Part shown: positions 32,633 through 40,870 of the stretch, piece by piece
How the letters are laid out: each line of letters starts with the position of its first letter
How positions within the stretch are numbered: position 1 is the stretch's first letter
Assembly (NCBI RefSeq): GCF_009690625.1
Contig: NZ_CP033878.1
Span: forward strand, 186,001 to 250,000
Length of the DNA stretch: 64,000 nt
From: Halorhabdus sp. CBA1104
GTDB taxonomy: Archaea > Halobacteriota > Halobacteria > Halobacteriales > Haloarculaceae
Direction: 5' to 3'
The notes under the pieces: generated by a model
Told to the model about the DNA's origin: nothing
Database searches by the model: none
What the model saw: only the letters and a program-made list of their open reading frames with translations
Position numbers and translations under genes: made by a program

Positions 32633-34930
32633 ATGACCGATCGAAGCCGAGCGACCGTTTCAGTGACTGGCGTCGTCCAGGGGGTCGGCTTTCGGCCCTT
32701 CGTCTACCGGACGGCAACTGATGCGGGTCTCGCCGGTCGGGTGAAAAACACCGGCGACGGCCGGGTCGATATCGTCCTCGAAGGCTCGGCCGCTGCCATC
32801 GAGTCGTTCCTCACGACGCTCCGGCAGGATCCGCCACCGCTGGCCCGGGTCGAGACTATCACTGTCGAGCGTGACGATCCAACGGGTCTTGAAGGCTTCG
32901 AGATCGTCACCTCGACGGATTCGACGGGCGGCTCGGGCACGATTCCGCCGGACACGGCGATGTGTGACGCCTGCCTCGATGACCTCCGGGATCCGGACTC
33001 GCGATTTCACGACTACTGGGCGACGGCCTGTGTCGACTGTGGGCCGCGATATACGGTCATTCGCGAACTGCCCTACGATCGCCCGCGGACCTCGATGGAC
33101 GCGTTCCCGTTGTGTGGCGACTGTCGCGACGACTACGAGGACCCCAGCGACCGCCGGTATCACGCCCAGACGATCGCCTGTCCCGCGTGTGGTCCGTCGC
33201 TGTCGCTGCTTGCCGACGATGGGACCCGATTGGCAGCCGGCGAGGATGCGATCGCCCGAGCCGGCGAGGCACTCCGTGACGGCGATCTGGTCGCGATCAA
33301 GGGGATCGGCGGCACGCATCTGGTCTGTGACGCGAGTGATCCCGCCGTCGTCGCGGACCTCCGTGAGCGGACGGGTCGCCCCGAGAAGCCGTTTGCGCTG
33401 ATGGCTCCCGATCTGGAGACGATTGACACGTTCGCTCGCGTCTCGGGGGCCGAACGCGAGGCTCTGCGGGATACTCGGCGGCCGATCTTGCTGCTCGACG
33501 GCGTGGCCGACGGGCGGCCCGACTGGTTCGCTGCGGTCTCGCCCGGGCTGCACACCGTTGGCGTGATGTTGCCCTACGCTGGGCTCCACCACCGACTCTT
33601 CGATCACGTTGCGGGACCTCTCGTGATGACTAGCGCCAACATGCCCGGTGTCCCAATGGCAACCGACCGGGAATCGATCCTGGCCGATCTGGCGGGAGTG
33701 ATCGACGCTACCCTGGTCCACGACCGGGAGATCGTGATGCGGTGTGACGACAGTGTTGCTCGCTTCTCGGGCGGACAACGCCGCTTCGTCCGTCGGTCCC
33801 GCGGGTGGGTCCCGGAGTCGCTCCCCCTCCCTGCCGATACTGACCGTGACGTCCTCGCCCTCGGAGCCGAATTCGACGCGACCGTCGCCCTGACCCAGGG
33901 CGGCGACGTGATCCCCTCCCAGTACGTCGGCGACGTCGACAACCCCGAGACGGTCGAGTACCTCCGGGAAACGGTCGCTCATCTCCGGGACCTGCTCGGC
34001 ACCGATCCCGACGTCGTGGCCTGTGACGCCCACCCGGACTTTCTGACGACAAGGGAAGCCAAGGCCTACGTCGACGACGAGGGCCTCGCGGGGCCGATTC
34101 GCGTCCAGCACCACCACGCCCACGCCGCCTCGCTGCTGGCCGAACACGAACGCGACCGGGCGGTCGTGATCGCCGCCGACGGGACGGGCTACGGACTGGA
34201 TGGCTCGATCTGGGGCGGGGAAGTACTCGACGCAACGCTCACAGACTACGAGCGTGCTGGTGGTCTCTCGACGTTCGAGCTCCCCGGCGGGACGGCCGCG
34301 ATCGAGCGCCCGGCACGCATCTTGGCGAGTCTCCTTGAGGACGACGAGCGGATCGACGAACTGCTGGTCGAACGGGATGGCGTCGATAGCGAGCGCGACG
34401 CCACGACGGTTCGCCAGCAACTCGAGCAGGGTATCAACACGCCCACGACGAGCAGTGCGGGCCGATTGCTGGATGCGGTGAGTGCGCTCCTGGGCGTTTG
34501 TACCGAACGCTCCTACGAGGGCCAACCGGCGATGAAACTCGAAGCGACTGGGGTCGAGGGAGACGTGCTCGACTACGATATTCCATACGTGAGTCGGGAC
34601 GGCGACCGAGTACTGGATAGCAGTCAACTCCTCTGTGATCTGGCTGCGATGACTGGCGATCACGCTACGGCGGATCTGGCCGCGACAGCCCAGTGGGCGC
34701 TGGCCCAGGGGCTGGCCGATGTGGCTGTCGAGGTTGCCGAGTCACGGGGCGTCGAGACGGTTGGGTTCACTGGCGGCGTGGCGTACAACGACGCGATCAC
34801 CCGAGCGGTACGGGATCGAGTCCGAGAAGCCGGCCTGGAATGGCTCGGCCACGATCGCGTACCGCCGGGGGACGGCGGGATCGCCTACGGACAGGTTGTG
34901 GTAGCAGCCACCCGGGACGGTACACAGTGA
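32633..34930 (+). CDS. hypF: Carbamoyltransferase HypF
   Basis: 765 residues. Domains in order: acylphosphatase (VTGVVQGVGFRPFVYRTA, about 9-26), two HypF zinc fingers (CDACLDDL ... CVDCGPRY; CGDCRDDYED ... CPACGPSL), YrdC-like adenylation domain (about 205-385, GIGGTHLVCDA), and a Kae1-like carbamoyltransferase domain with HHHAHAASLLAEHE and IAADGTGYGLDG. It makes the carbamoyl group for HypE from carbamoyl phosphate and ATP. The frame is open far upstream, but the ATG 32633 starts the conserved protein. It ends three bases before the convergent nuoCD stop. Confidence 0.97.
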   Translation: MTDRSRATVSVTGVVQGVGFRPFVYRTATDAGLAGRVKNTGDGRVDIVLEGSAAAIESFLTTLRQDPPPLARVETITVERDDPTGLEGFEIVTSTDSTGGSGTIPPDTAMCDACLDDLRDPDSRFHDYWATACVDCGPRYTVIRELPYDRPRTSMDAFPLCGDCRDDYEDPSDRRYHAQTIACPACGPSLSLLADDGTRLAAGEDAIARAGEALRDGDLVAIKGIGGTHLVCDASDPAVVADLRERTGRPEKPFALMAPDLETIDTFARVSGAEREALRDTRRPILLLDGVADGRPDWFAAVSPGLHTVGVMLPYAGLHHRLFDHVAGPLVMTSANMPGVPMATDRESILADLAGVIDATLVHDREIVMRCDDSVARFSGGQRRFVRRSRGWVPESLPLPADTDRDVLALGAEFDATVALTQGGDVIPSQYVGDVDNPETVEYLRETVAHLRDLLGTDPDVVACDAHPDFLTTREAKAYVDDEGLAGPIRVQHHHAHAASLLAEHERDRAVVIAADGTGYGLDGSIWGGEVLDATLTDYERAGGLSTFELPGGTAAIERPARILASLLEDDERIDELLVERDGVDSERDATTVRQQLEQGINTPTTSSAGRLLDAVSALLGVCTERSYEGQPAMKLEATGVEGDVLDYDIPYVSRDGDRVLDSSQLLCDLAAMTGDHATADLAATAQWALAQGLADVAVEVAESRGVETVGFTGGVAYNDAITRAVRDRVREAGLEWLGHDRVPPGDGGIAYGQVVVAATRDGTQ

Positions 34931-34933
34931 CCC

Positions 34934-36583
34934 TCAGCGATCGACTTCGCCCATGATCGTATCGAGGCTCCCAAGCGTGGCGATGAAGTCGGCGAGGTAT
35001 TCGCCTTCGGCCATCTCCGGGATGGCCTGCAGATTCGAGAAGGAGGGGCCGCGGATCTTGAACCGCGCTGGTTTGTCCGTGCCGTCGCTCCGGATGTAGA
35101 TTCCGAGTTCGCCTTTGGCCGCTTCGACCGCCTGGTAGGTCTCGGTGTCGGGGTCGGGCCGTAGGGTACGGGGGACGTTCGACTGGATCTGCCGGTCATC
35201 TTCGGGCCAGTCTGCGAGGATATCGACACACTGCTCGACGATTTTCGCGGACTCCTCGATCTCGCGCATACGAACCAGCAGCCGGGCGTAGTTGTCACAG
35301 CCGTCCTCGATGACGACTGACCAGTCGAGCTCGTCGTAGTAGCCGTATGGATCGTCGCGCCGGAGGTCGTAGTCGATGCCCGACCCGCGGGCGACTGGCC
35401 CAGTGACGCCGTAGGATTTGGCCACGTCGGGATCGAGGTGGCCGGTGTCCAGCGTCCGAAGTTGCAGGATCTCGTTGGCGCTGAGCAGGTCGTGATACTC
35501 GGCCAGCCGGTCGGGCAAGAAATCGAGGAACTCCCGGACCTTTTCGAGGAACGCTTCGCGTGGCTGGGGCAGATCCCACGCGACCCCGCCCAACCGGAAG
35601 TAGTTGAACATGAGCCGCTGGCCGGTCAGGTCTTCGAGTAGGCTCTGGACTCGCTCCCGATCCTGAATCGCGTACATGAACGTCGCGGTGAAGTCCCCGA
35701 CCACGTCCAGGGCATAGGCCCCGACAGCGAGGAAGTGACTGAGCATTCGCGAGAGTTCCCCGCTCATCGTCCGAACGACCTGGGCGTACTCCGGAACCTC
35801 GATGTCCGCCAGGTCCTCGGCGGCACGGGCGTAGGCCCACTCGTTGAGCAATCCGCCGCCGCCCCAGTCCCAGCGATCGGGGTAGGGCATGATCTGATGG
35901 CGGTAGGTGCCTTGCTCGCACATCTGCTCCTCACAGCGATGGATGTAGCCGATATCCGGCTCGGCGTCGACGACCTGCTCACCGTCCAAGGTAACCTGAA
36001 CGTGGAGGACGCCGTGGGTCGCCGGGTGGTGGGGCCCGATGTTGAGCAACATCGTGTCGCTGCTTCGCTCGTGATCGTTCTGGATCGGATTGACGTTCTC
36101 CCGATAGGTGACGACCTGAGATTGCGTCTGGTCGTAGTCGTCTCTGAGTGGATGGCCCTGCCAGGTGTCGGGCAAGAGGATGCGACGAAGATCGGGATGC
36201 TCGTCGTATTCGATCCCCAGGAGGTCGTAGGCCTCTCGCTCGTGCCAGTCGGCCGTCTCGTAGACGGCGGCCGCCGATTCGCTTGCCGGCTCGTCGCTGC
36301 TGGTCGGGACGACGACGCTCAGCTCGCGGGTTGGGTCGTCGTAGCTCCGAAGGTGATAGATCGTCTCGAAGCGGTCGGTGTACTCCTGGCCGGTGACGCA
36401 GGCACAGTGATCGAAGCCCGCCCGATCACGAAGGGTTTCGAGGATGGCGGCCACGGCGTCGGCCCGGACGACGATCCCGGGGGCGTTGCTGTGGGTCTCG
36501 CGGCTGACCACTCCGTCTAGTTCGGCGACGATAGACTCCCAGTCTCCCGATCGCTCGCGACCAGTCCGCGTGACAGCACCCAT
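34934..36583 (-). CDS. nuoCD: NADH-quinone oxidoreductase subunit C/D fusion, stand-alone
   Basis: 549 residues from ATG 36583. Residues about 1-165 are NuoC-like (ACVTGQEYTDRFETIYHLRS, DWHEREAYDLLGIEYDEHPD); about 175-549 are NuoD/49-kDa (NIGPHHPATHGVLHVQ, NEWAYARAAEDLADIEVPEYAQ). The NuoC-NuoD fusion is normal in haloarchaea, but it usually sits inside a nuoA-N operon, absent here. Hydrogenase large subunits of group 4 have paired CxxC motifs at both ends; here only C-x4-C (RCEEQMC) appears and no C-terminal CxxC, so it should not bind NiFe. It faces hypF, three bases apart. Confidence 0.88.
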   Translation of the reverse strand: MGAVTRTGRERSGDWESIVAELDGVVSRETHSNAPGIVVRADAVAAILETLRDRAGFDHCACVTGQEYTDRFETIYHLRSYDDPTRELSVVVPTSSDEPASESAAAVYETADWHEREAYDLLGIEYDEHPDLRRILLPDTWQGHPLRDDYDQTQSQVVTYRENVNPIQNDHERSSDTMLLNIGPHHPATHGVLHVQVTLDGEQVVDAEPDIGYIHRCEEQMCEQGTYRHQIMPYPDRWDWGGGGLLNEWAYARAAEDLADIEVPEYAQVVRTMSGELSRMLSHFLAVGAYALDVVGDFTATFMYAIQDRERVQSLLEDLTGQRLMFNYFRLGGVAWDLPQPREAFLEKVREFLDFLPDRLAEYHDLLSANEILQLRTLDTGHLDPDVAKSYGVTGPVARGSGIDYDLRRDDPYGYYDELDWSVVIEDGCDNYARLLVRMREIEESAKIVEQCVDILADWPEDDRQIQSNVPRTLRPDPDTETYQAVEAAKGELGIYIRSDGTDKPARFKIRGPSFSNLQAIPEMAEGEYLADFIATLGSLDTIMGEVDR

Positions 36584-36664
36584 GCCCTGGGTGAAGTGGA
36601 CCCTGGCAAAGCTGGTTTTGCCGAATTCACTAGTGCTTTGAAGTGCAGGTGGCAACGATCCCTT

Positions 36665-37315
36665 GTGAAATCTCTCGCGGTGACGTTCACGGAACCGCCC
36701 GACTGGCGGAACCCGATGCACACGTTCATCGCGGAAGCGTCGAGGTTCGAGCAGGCGGAACTGTTGATCTGGAACTTCTCGCGGAGTGAACTTGACGTCC
36801 TCCTCTTTCGCGTTGCCGGGCCGATCGAGCCCTACCGGGAGGCGATCGAGGACGCACAGTTCGTCACCGAGTACGATCTGACGCCGATCGACGACGATTC
36901 GTTCTACGCGTACGTCGAACACGAAACGCGCGACGTCGATCGACGATTGCGCGATACCTTCGAAGGCAAACACGTCGTGTTGGTCCCGCCAGTGGTCTAC
37001 GACGCCGACGGCACCACGCGGTTGCGGATCGTGGGCCGAGCCGATGCCCTCGAAGCGGTGGTCGAGACGGTCCCGGACGCGATCGACGTGACGGTCGAGT
37101 CGATCGGCGAATATCGTGGGCCATCCCAGGGGATCCTCGATCTCACGGATCGTCAGCGTGAGGTTGCCCGAACAGCTGTCGAGATGGGATATTACGACGT
37201 CCCACGAGACGCGTCAGTGGCCGATGTCGCCGCACGACTTGACTGTGCAGCCAGCACTGTCTCGGACCACCTTCGGAAGGCCGAACGCGCGGTGATGGCC
37301 GGCGTGTTCGAGTGA
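36665..37315 (+). CDS. HTH_10 (Bat-type) transcriptional regulator
   Basis: 216 residues from GTG 36665. The C-terminal HTH_10 domain is clear (LTDRQREVARTAVEMGYYDV, then ASVADVAARLDCAASTVSDH). The N-terminal ~150 residues are the usual haloarchaeal partner domain with beta strands (LLIWNFSRSELDVLLFRVAG). These proteins are common haloarchaeal regulators of light, redox or metabolic genes. It is divergent from nuoCD (81 bases between), which makes nuoCD a possible target. Its stop directly abuts the ilvD stop. An upstream in-frame start at 36596 overlaps the nuoCD start and is less likely. Confidence 0.82.
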   Translation: MKSLAVTFTEPPDWRNPMHTFIAEASRFEQAELLIWNFSRSELDVLLFRVAGPIEPYREAIEDAQFVTEYDLTPIDDDSFYAYVEHETRDVDRRLRDTFEGKHVVLVPPVVYDADGTTRLRIVGRADALEAVVETVPDAIDVTVESIGEYRGPSQGILDLTDRQREVARTAVEMGYYDVPRDASVADVAARLDCAASTVSDHLRKAERAVMAGVFE

Positions 37316-39055
37316 TCACTCCCGCTTGACGCCCGGGTTCGACACCGCGCCGTTGGCCGCCGAGTCGAAGTCCCGGTGGTATTTCGCCAGTACGCCATTG
37401 TCGTAGGTCGGTTCGGGGTCGTCGCGGTCCGCAAGACGGCGCTCGATCTCGTCGTCGCTGAGATCGACATCGAGCGTGCGCTCTGGAATGTCCACCGTCA
37501 CGGTGTCGCCGTCTTCGAGCGCGCCGATCGGCCCGCCGACGAAACTCTCGGGGGCGACGTGGCCGATCATCGGGCCGCGCGTCCCGCCGGAGAAGCGGCC
37601 GTCAGTGAGGAGGGCCACGTCGTCCTCGTGACCCTGGCCGACGACGGCAGCCGTCACACCGAGCATCTCCCGCATTCCCGGTCCGCCCTTCGGTCCCTCG
37701 CCGCGAATGACGATTACGTCGCCGGATTCGATGCGGTCCTCCTGGACGTACTCCATGGCGTCCTCCTCGTCCTCGAAGATCCTGGCCGGACCCTGGTGGT
37801 AGAACTCGTCGTTGCCCGTTGCCTTCAGCACTGCGCCGTCTGGGGCGAGATTGCCCGTGAGAATCTTGATCGCACCCTCGGGTTCCTTGGGGTCGTCAAT
37901 CGAGTAGAGGAAGTCGGCGTCGATCTCGCTTTCGGGCGGGAGTCGACCGGCCTCCTCCAGATATTCGATCTCCTCGGCTAGCGTCCGGCCGGTGATCGTC
38001 ATCGCGTCACCGTGGAGGAGGCCAGCTTCGAGCAGCCGGCGAATTACGACCGGCAAGCCCCCGATCTCGTGGAGGTCGTTCATCACTTTCTCGCCGCCGG
38101 GCTGGAGGTCGGCGATTTTGGGCGTCCGTCGGCTGATCTCGTCGAAATCCTCGATATCCAATTCGACGCCCGCTTCGGCGGCCATCGCCAGCAAGTGGAG
38201 GACGGCGTTGGTCGACCCGCCGATGGCTGTCTGGAGGGCAATGGCGTTCTCGAAGGACTTCCGCGAGAGGATGTCGGAGGGCCGACGGCGCTCCTCGATG
38301 ACTTCGACGGCGAGTTCACCCGTCTCGCGGGCGACGTCGTAGCGTGACTCTTCTTCAGCAGGTGGGGACGCACTGCCAAGCGGTGCCAGCCCGATGACCT
38401 CCGAGATCGAGGCCATCGTGTTGGCGGTGAACATCCCACCGCAGGCCCCCGCGCCGGGGCAGGCGTTGCGTTCGAGTTCGTCGAGTTCCTCGTCGTCCAT
38501 GTCGCCGGTCGCGTGGGCACCCACGCCCTCGAAGACCTGGACGATGGTGACGTCCCGGCCGTCGTGCTCGCCGGGCATGATCGATCCGCCATAGAGGAAG
38601 ACACTCGGCAGATCCGTCCGAATCATCGCCATCATCATCCCCGGCATGTTCTTGTCACAGCCGCCGATCGTGACCAGGCCGTCGACGCGCTCGCCGAAGG
38701 AGACGAGTTCGACGGAATCAGCGATGACTTCCCGGGAGATCAGGGAAGCCTTCATCCCCTCGGTGCCCATGGAGATGGCATCGGAAATCGTGATCGTCCC
38801 GAATTCGACGGGCATCCCGCCCGCCTCGTCGGTTCCATTCCAGGCCGTCTCGGCCACGTCGTCGAGATGGACGTTACAGGGCGTGATATCGGCAGCGGGG
38901 TTGGCGATGCCGACCAGCGGCGAGTCGAAGTCGGCGTCGTCGTAGCCCATCGCGCGGAACATCGCCCGGTGGGGAGCCTTGTCCGGCCCCTCGGTAACGT
39001 CTGTGCTCGGAAGGCCCGCGTCTTTGTCGCGGGAGAACCTGTCGTCGTTGGACAT
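37316..39055 (-). CDS. ilvD: Dihydroxy-acid dehydratase IlvD
   Basis: 579 residues from ATG 39055. Fe-S cysteines: C in [23 protein letters not shown], and [35 protein letters not shown] near the end is the IlvD signature. It converts 2,3-dihydroxy acids to 2-keto acids in valine, leucine and isoleucine synthesis. No other ilv gene is near. Convergent with the HTH_10 gene with touching stops. An ATG two codons upstream is also possible. Confidence 0.96.
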   Translation of the reverse strand: MSNDDRFSRDKDAGLPSTDVTEGPDKAPHRAMFRAMGYDDADFDSPLVGIANPAADITPCNVHLDDVAETAWNGTDEAGGMPVEFGTITISDAISMGTEGMKASLISREVIADSVELVSFGERVDGLVTIGGCDKNMPGMMMAMIRTDLPSVFLYGGSIMPGEHDGRDVTIVQVFEGVGAHATGDMDDEELDELERNACPGAGACGGMFTANTMASISEVIGLAPLGSASPPAEEESRYDVARETGELAVEVIEERRRPSDILSRKSFENAIALQTAIGGSTNAVLHLLAMAAEAGVELDIEDFDEISRRTPKIADLQPGGEKVMNDLHEIGGLPVVIRRLLEAGLLHGDAMTITGRTLAEEIEYLEEAGRLPPESEIDADFLYSIDDPKEPEGAIKILTGNLAPDGAVLKATGNDEFYHQGPARIFEDEEDAMEYVQEDRIESGDVIVIRGEGPKGGPGMREMLGVTAAVVGQGHEDDVALLTDGRFSGGTRGPMIGHVAPESFVGGPIGALEDGDTVTVDIPERTLDVDLSDDEIERRLADRDDPEPTYDNGVLAKYHRDFDSAANGAVSNPGVKRE

Positions 39056-39164
39056 GCACAAAGGGAGCCCCGGAGCGAGTAAAAAGGGCCCGGTGGGGCC
39101 GATTGTTTCCGAGTCCGAGCGCAGATGGGGTTACGAGCGTCCCGAAATCGGGGAGTGGGTCGGA

Positions 39165-39851
39165 TCAGGACAGCGCAAACGGCTGCCAGCCGCTGGGTTG
39201 CTCGGGCAGTCCGCGAACACGCACTTCTCCGTCGATGCCGTCCTCCTCACCCTCGTATTCTCGCACTTCGATCCGGCCGTCGGTAACCTGGCCGAGGGTG
39301 TTGACGGTGCGTTCGTCGTGGGTCGTCGGGTCGATCGCGAAGACGCCGAGGCCGCCCGCGCTGTCGATACGCCCCGAGAGGGTCTGGGCGAACCGGAACA
39401 GTTTCCGCAGGTCGACGTACATGGCGAGCGACGAGAGGCTGATGAGTCCTGTTCGGACGCGCCCGTCGGCGGCGTCGGCGTACAGCGATTCGTACAGTGC
39501 GGAGAACTTCATCCCGATCCCGGTCAGGTCGCTCTGGGTCGAGACGTATTTGAGCGCAGCGTCGGTCTCGTTTGGCTTTGGCTCCTGGCCACTACAGTCG
39601 ATGATACCCATCAGCGAGGTGTCCAGGGCCGGGTCTGTCCGTCGACACGCCGTGAGGAGCTTCTCGCTGGTCTTGTTCGTCGAGATAAACAGCGACGCCT
39701 CGTCGTCCTCGGCCGCCTGCAAGACGAGCGATCTGACGAGTGACTCGGCCGGGCTGAGTGCTGGCCCCGCAACGAGCACCGTCGAGCCCGGGTCGATCGG
39801 CTCGATGGGCAACTGCTCGCCGAACCCGTAGCCGTCGGGATCGCCACTCAT
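39165..39851 (-). CDS. RecA/KaiC-like protein with degenerate P-loop
   Basis: 228 residues from ATG 39851, which overlaps the stop of the receiver-GAF gene. It has the layout of small haloarchaeal RecA-superfamily proteins associated with signalling: GSTVLVAGPALSPAESLVRS replaces Walker A (no GK[ST]), then ASLFISTNKTSEKLL and a Walker-B-like strand GLISLSSLAMYVDL. No ATP hydrolysis is expected. It ends the leftward cluster 39165-45790. By position it may act as an adaptor or output for the receiver and kinases; unproven. Confidence 0.7.
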   Translation of the reverse strand: MSGDPDGYGFGEQLPIEPIDPGSTVLVAGPALSPAESLVRSLVLQAAEDDEASLFISTNKTSEKLLTACRRTDPALDTSLMGIIDCSGQEPKPNETDAALKYVSTQSDLTGIGMKFSALYESLYADAADGRVRTGLISLSSLAMYVDLRKLFRFAQTLSGRIDSAGGLGVFAIDPTTHDERTVNTLGQVTDGRIEVREYEGEEDGIDGEVRVRGLPEQPSGWQPFALS

Positions 39852-40765
39852 CGGTCCACCTCCGCGGGATCCTCGGCCGCATCGAGTCGAGCGTGACACT
39901 CGATCAGGTCCATCGCTAGGGTTGCCAACTCCGTGAGATACGCCTCGTCGGCCGCGGTGAACGATCGGGGTTCGTCGTCGTAGACACACAGTGGGCCGAT
40001 GACGAGGCCACGTTTCGTGACGAGATTTGCACCCATGTACGCCCGGATGCCGAGGTCGACCAGCGCGTCCGCTCGGGACTGGAATCGGGGATCTTCGGTC
40101 ACGTCTTCGACGGTCATCACGCCGTCGTCTTCGAGGATCGTGAACGTACAGATCGAGTCTTCCCGATCCATCCGCTCCCACTCGGCGGCGTCCCCGTAAC
40201 ACGCCAGAAACTCCTGGCTGTGTTCGGTGATGAGGTTGATCGAAGCCTGCTCGACCTCGAAGTGGGTGGCCGCCAGGTCGGTGATTCGATCGAGCGCTTC
40301 GATGAGTGCCTCGTTCTCCAGATCGTAGGATCGAAGGGCTGCAAGGCGATCGGCCTCGTTCTGTGGCACAGGATAGGATCCCTGGGGCCTGGATGCGATC
40401 GTCGTCCGCACCAGATCCGCCAGGCGCTCGCTCCCAAAGACCGATCCTTTCCCGACGTACTCGGTGATCGTCCCCCGGAGTGCCGTCGTGTCGAGGGTCC
40501 CCGGATCGGTTTCGGTATAGAGGACCGTCCCGGCGTCGGGACAGATATCTCCAGCCGCGGTGACGATATCGAAGCCCGTCCCGTCGGGCAGCTCGTACTC
40601 GGTGACGATCGCGTCGGTGTCCGTCCCGAGAGCAGCCTCGGCGTCGGCCACCGTCCCGACCCCTTCGATGCCAACTTCGAGGTCGGTCAGTGCCGACCGG
40701 AGGGTGTCGACGGTCTCCGCCCGGGCGTCCGTGTCGCCGTCCACACAGAGGATCCGATGTGGCAT
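39848..40765 (-). CDS. Receiver-like domain plus GAF domain protein, Glu at phosphosite
   Basis: 305 residues. Residues 1-120 are a response-regulator receiver fold: acidic pair at D9/D11, and strand DAIVTEYELPDGTGFD where E56 stands in the place of the phospho-Asp (compare IVSDHDLPDTDG in the LOV kinase). Residues about 140-290 are a GAF domain (ILEDDGVMTVEDVTEDPRF, VIGPLCVYDDEPRSF). A Glu may lock the receiver in an active-like state. The gene overlaps the next one by ATGA and lies about 100 bases after the LOV kinase gene on the same strand. Confidence 0.8.
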   Translation of the reverse strand: MPHRILCVDGDTDARAETVDTLRSALTDLEVGIEGVGTVADAEAALGTDTDAIVTEYELPDGTGFDIVTAAGDICPDAGTVLYTETDPGTLDTTALRGTITEYVGKGSVFGSERLADLVRTTIASRPQGSYPVPQNEADRLAALRSYDLENEALIEALDRITDLAATHFEVEQASINLITEHSQEFLACYGDAAEWERMDREDSICTFTILEDDGVMTVEDVTEDPRFQSRADALVDLGIRAYMGANLVTKRGLVIGPLCVYDDEPRSFTAADEAYLTELATLAMDLIECHARLDAAEDPAEVDR

Positions 40766-40870
40766 TGGCTACACTGTCGACGCCGTGGGGCATGTACCTA
40801 CTGGCCTGGCTATCAGCGGCGAAAACGGAATGGCCCGCTCGTCTCCCGGTCGGACCGCTCGATCGACCTG

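Noticed and set aside
34934-36583. NuoCD as the missing NiFe hydrogenase large subunit
   Set aside because: Only a C-x4-C (RCEEQMC) is present near the start of the NuoD part, and the C-terminus lacks the DPCxxC-type motif. The rest follows complex I NuoD closely.
36584-36973. 130-residue N-terminal extension of NuoCD
   Set aside because: It runs antisense through the HTH_10 regulator gene and has no similarity to NuoC; ATG 36583 is a good start.
39852-40793. Single 542-residue protein spanning the RecA-like gene and its upstream region
   Set aside because: The upstream part is the wrong frame of the receiver-GAF gene; the real product starts at ATG 39851 with an ATGA overlap.
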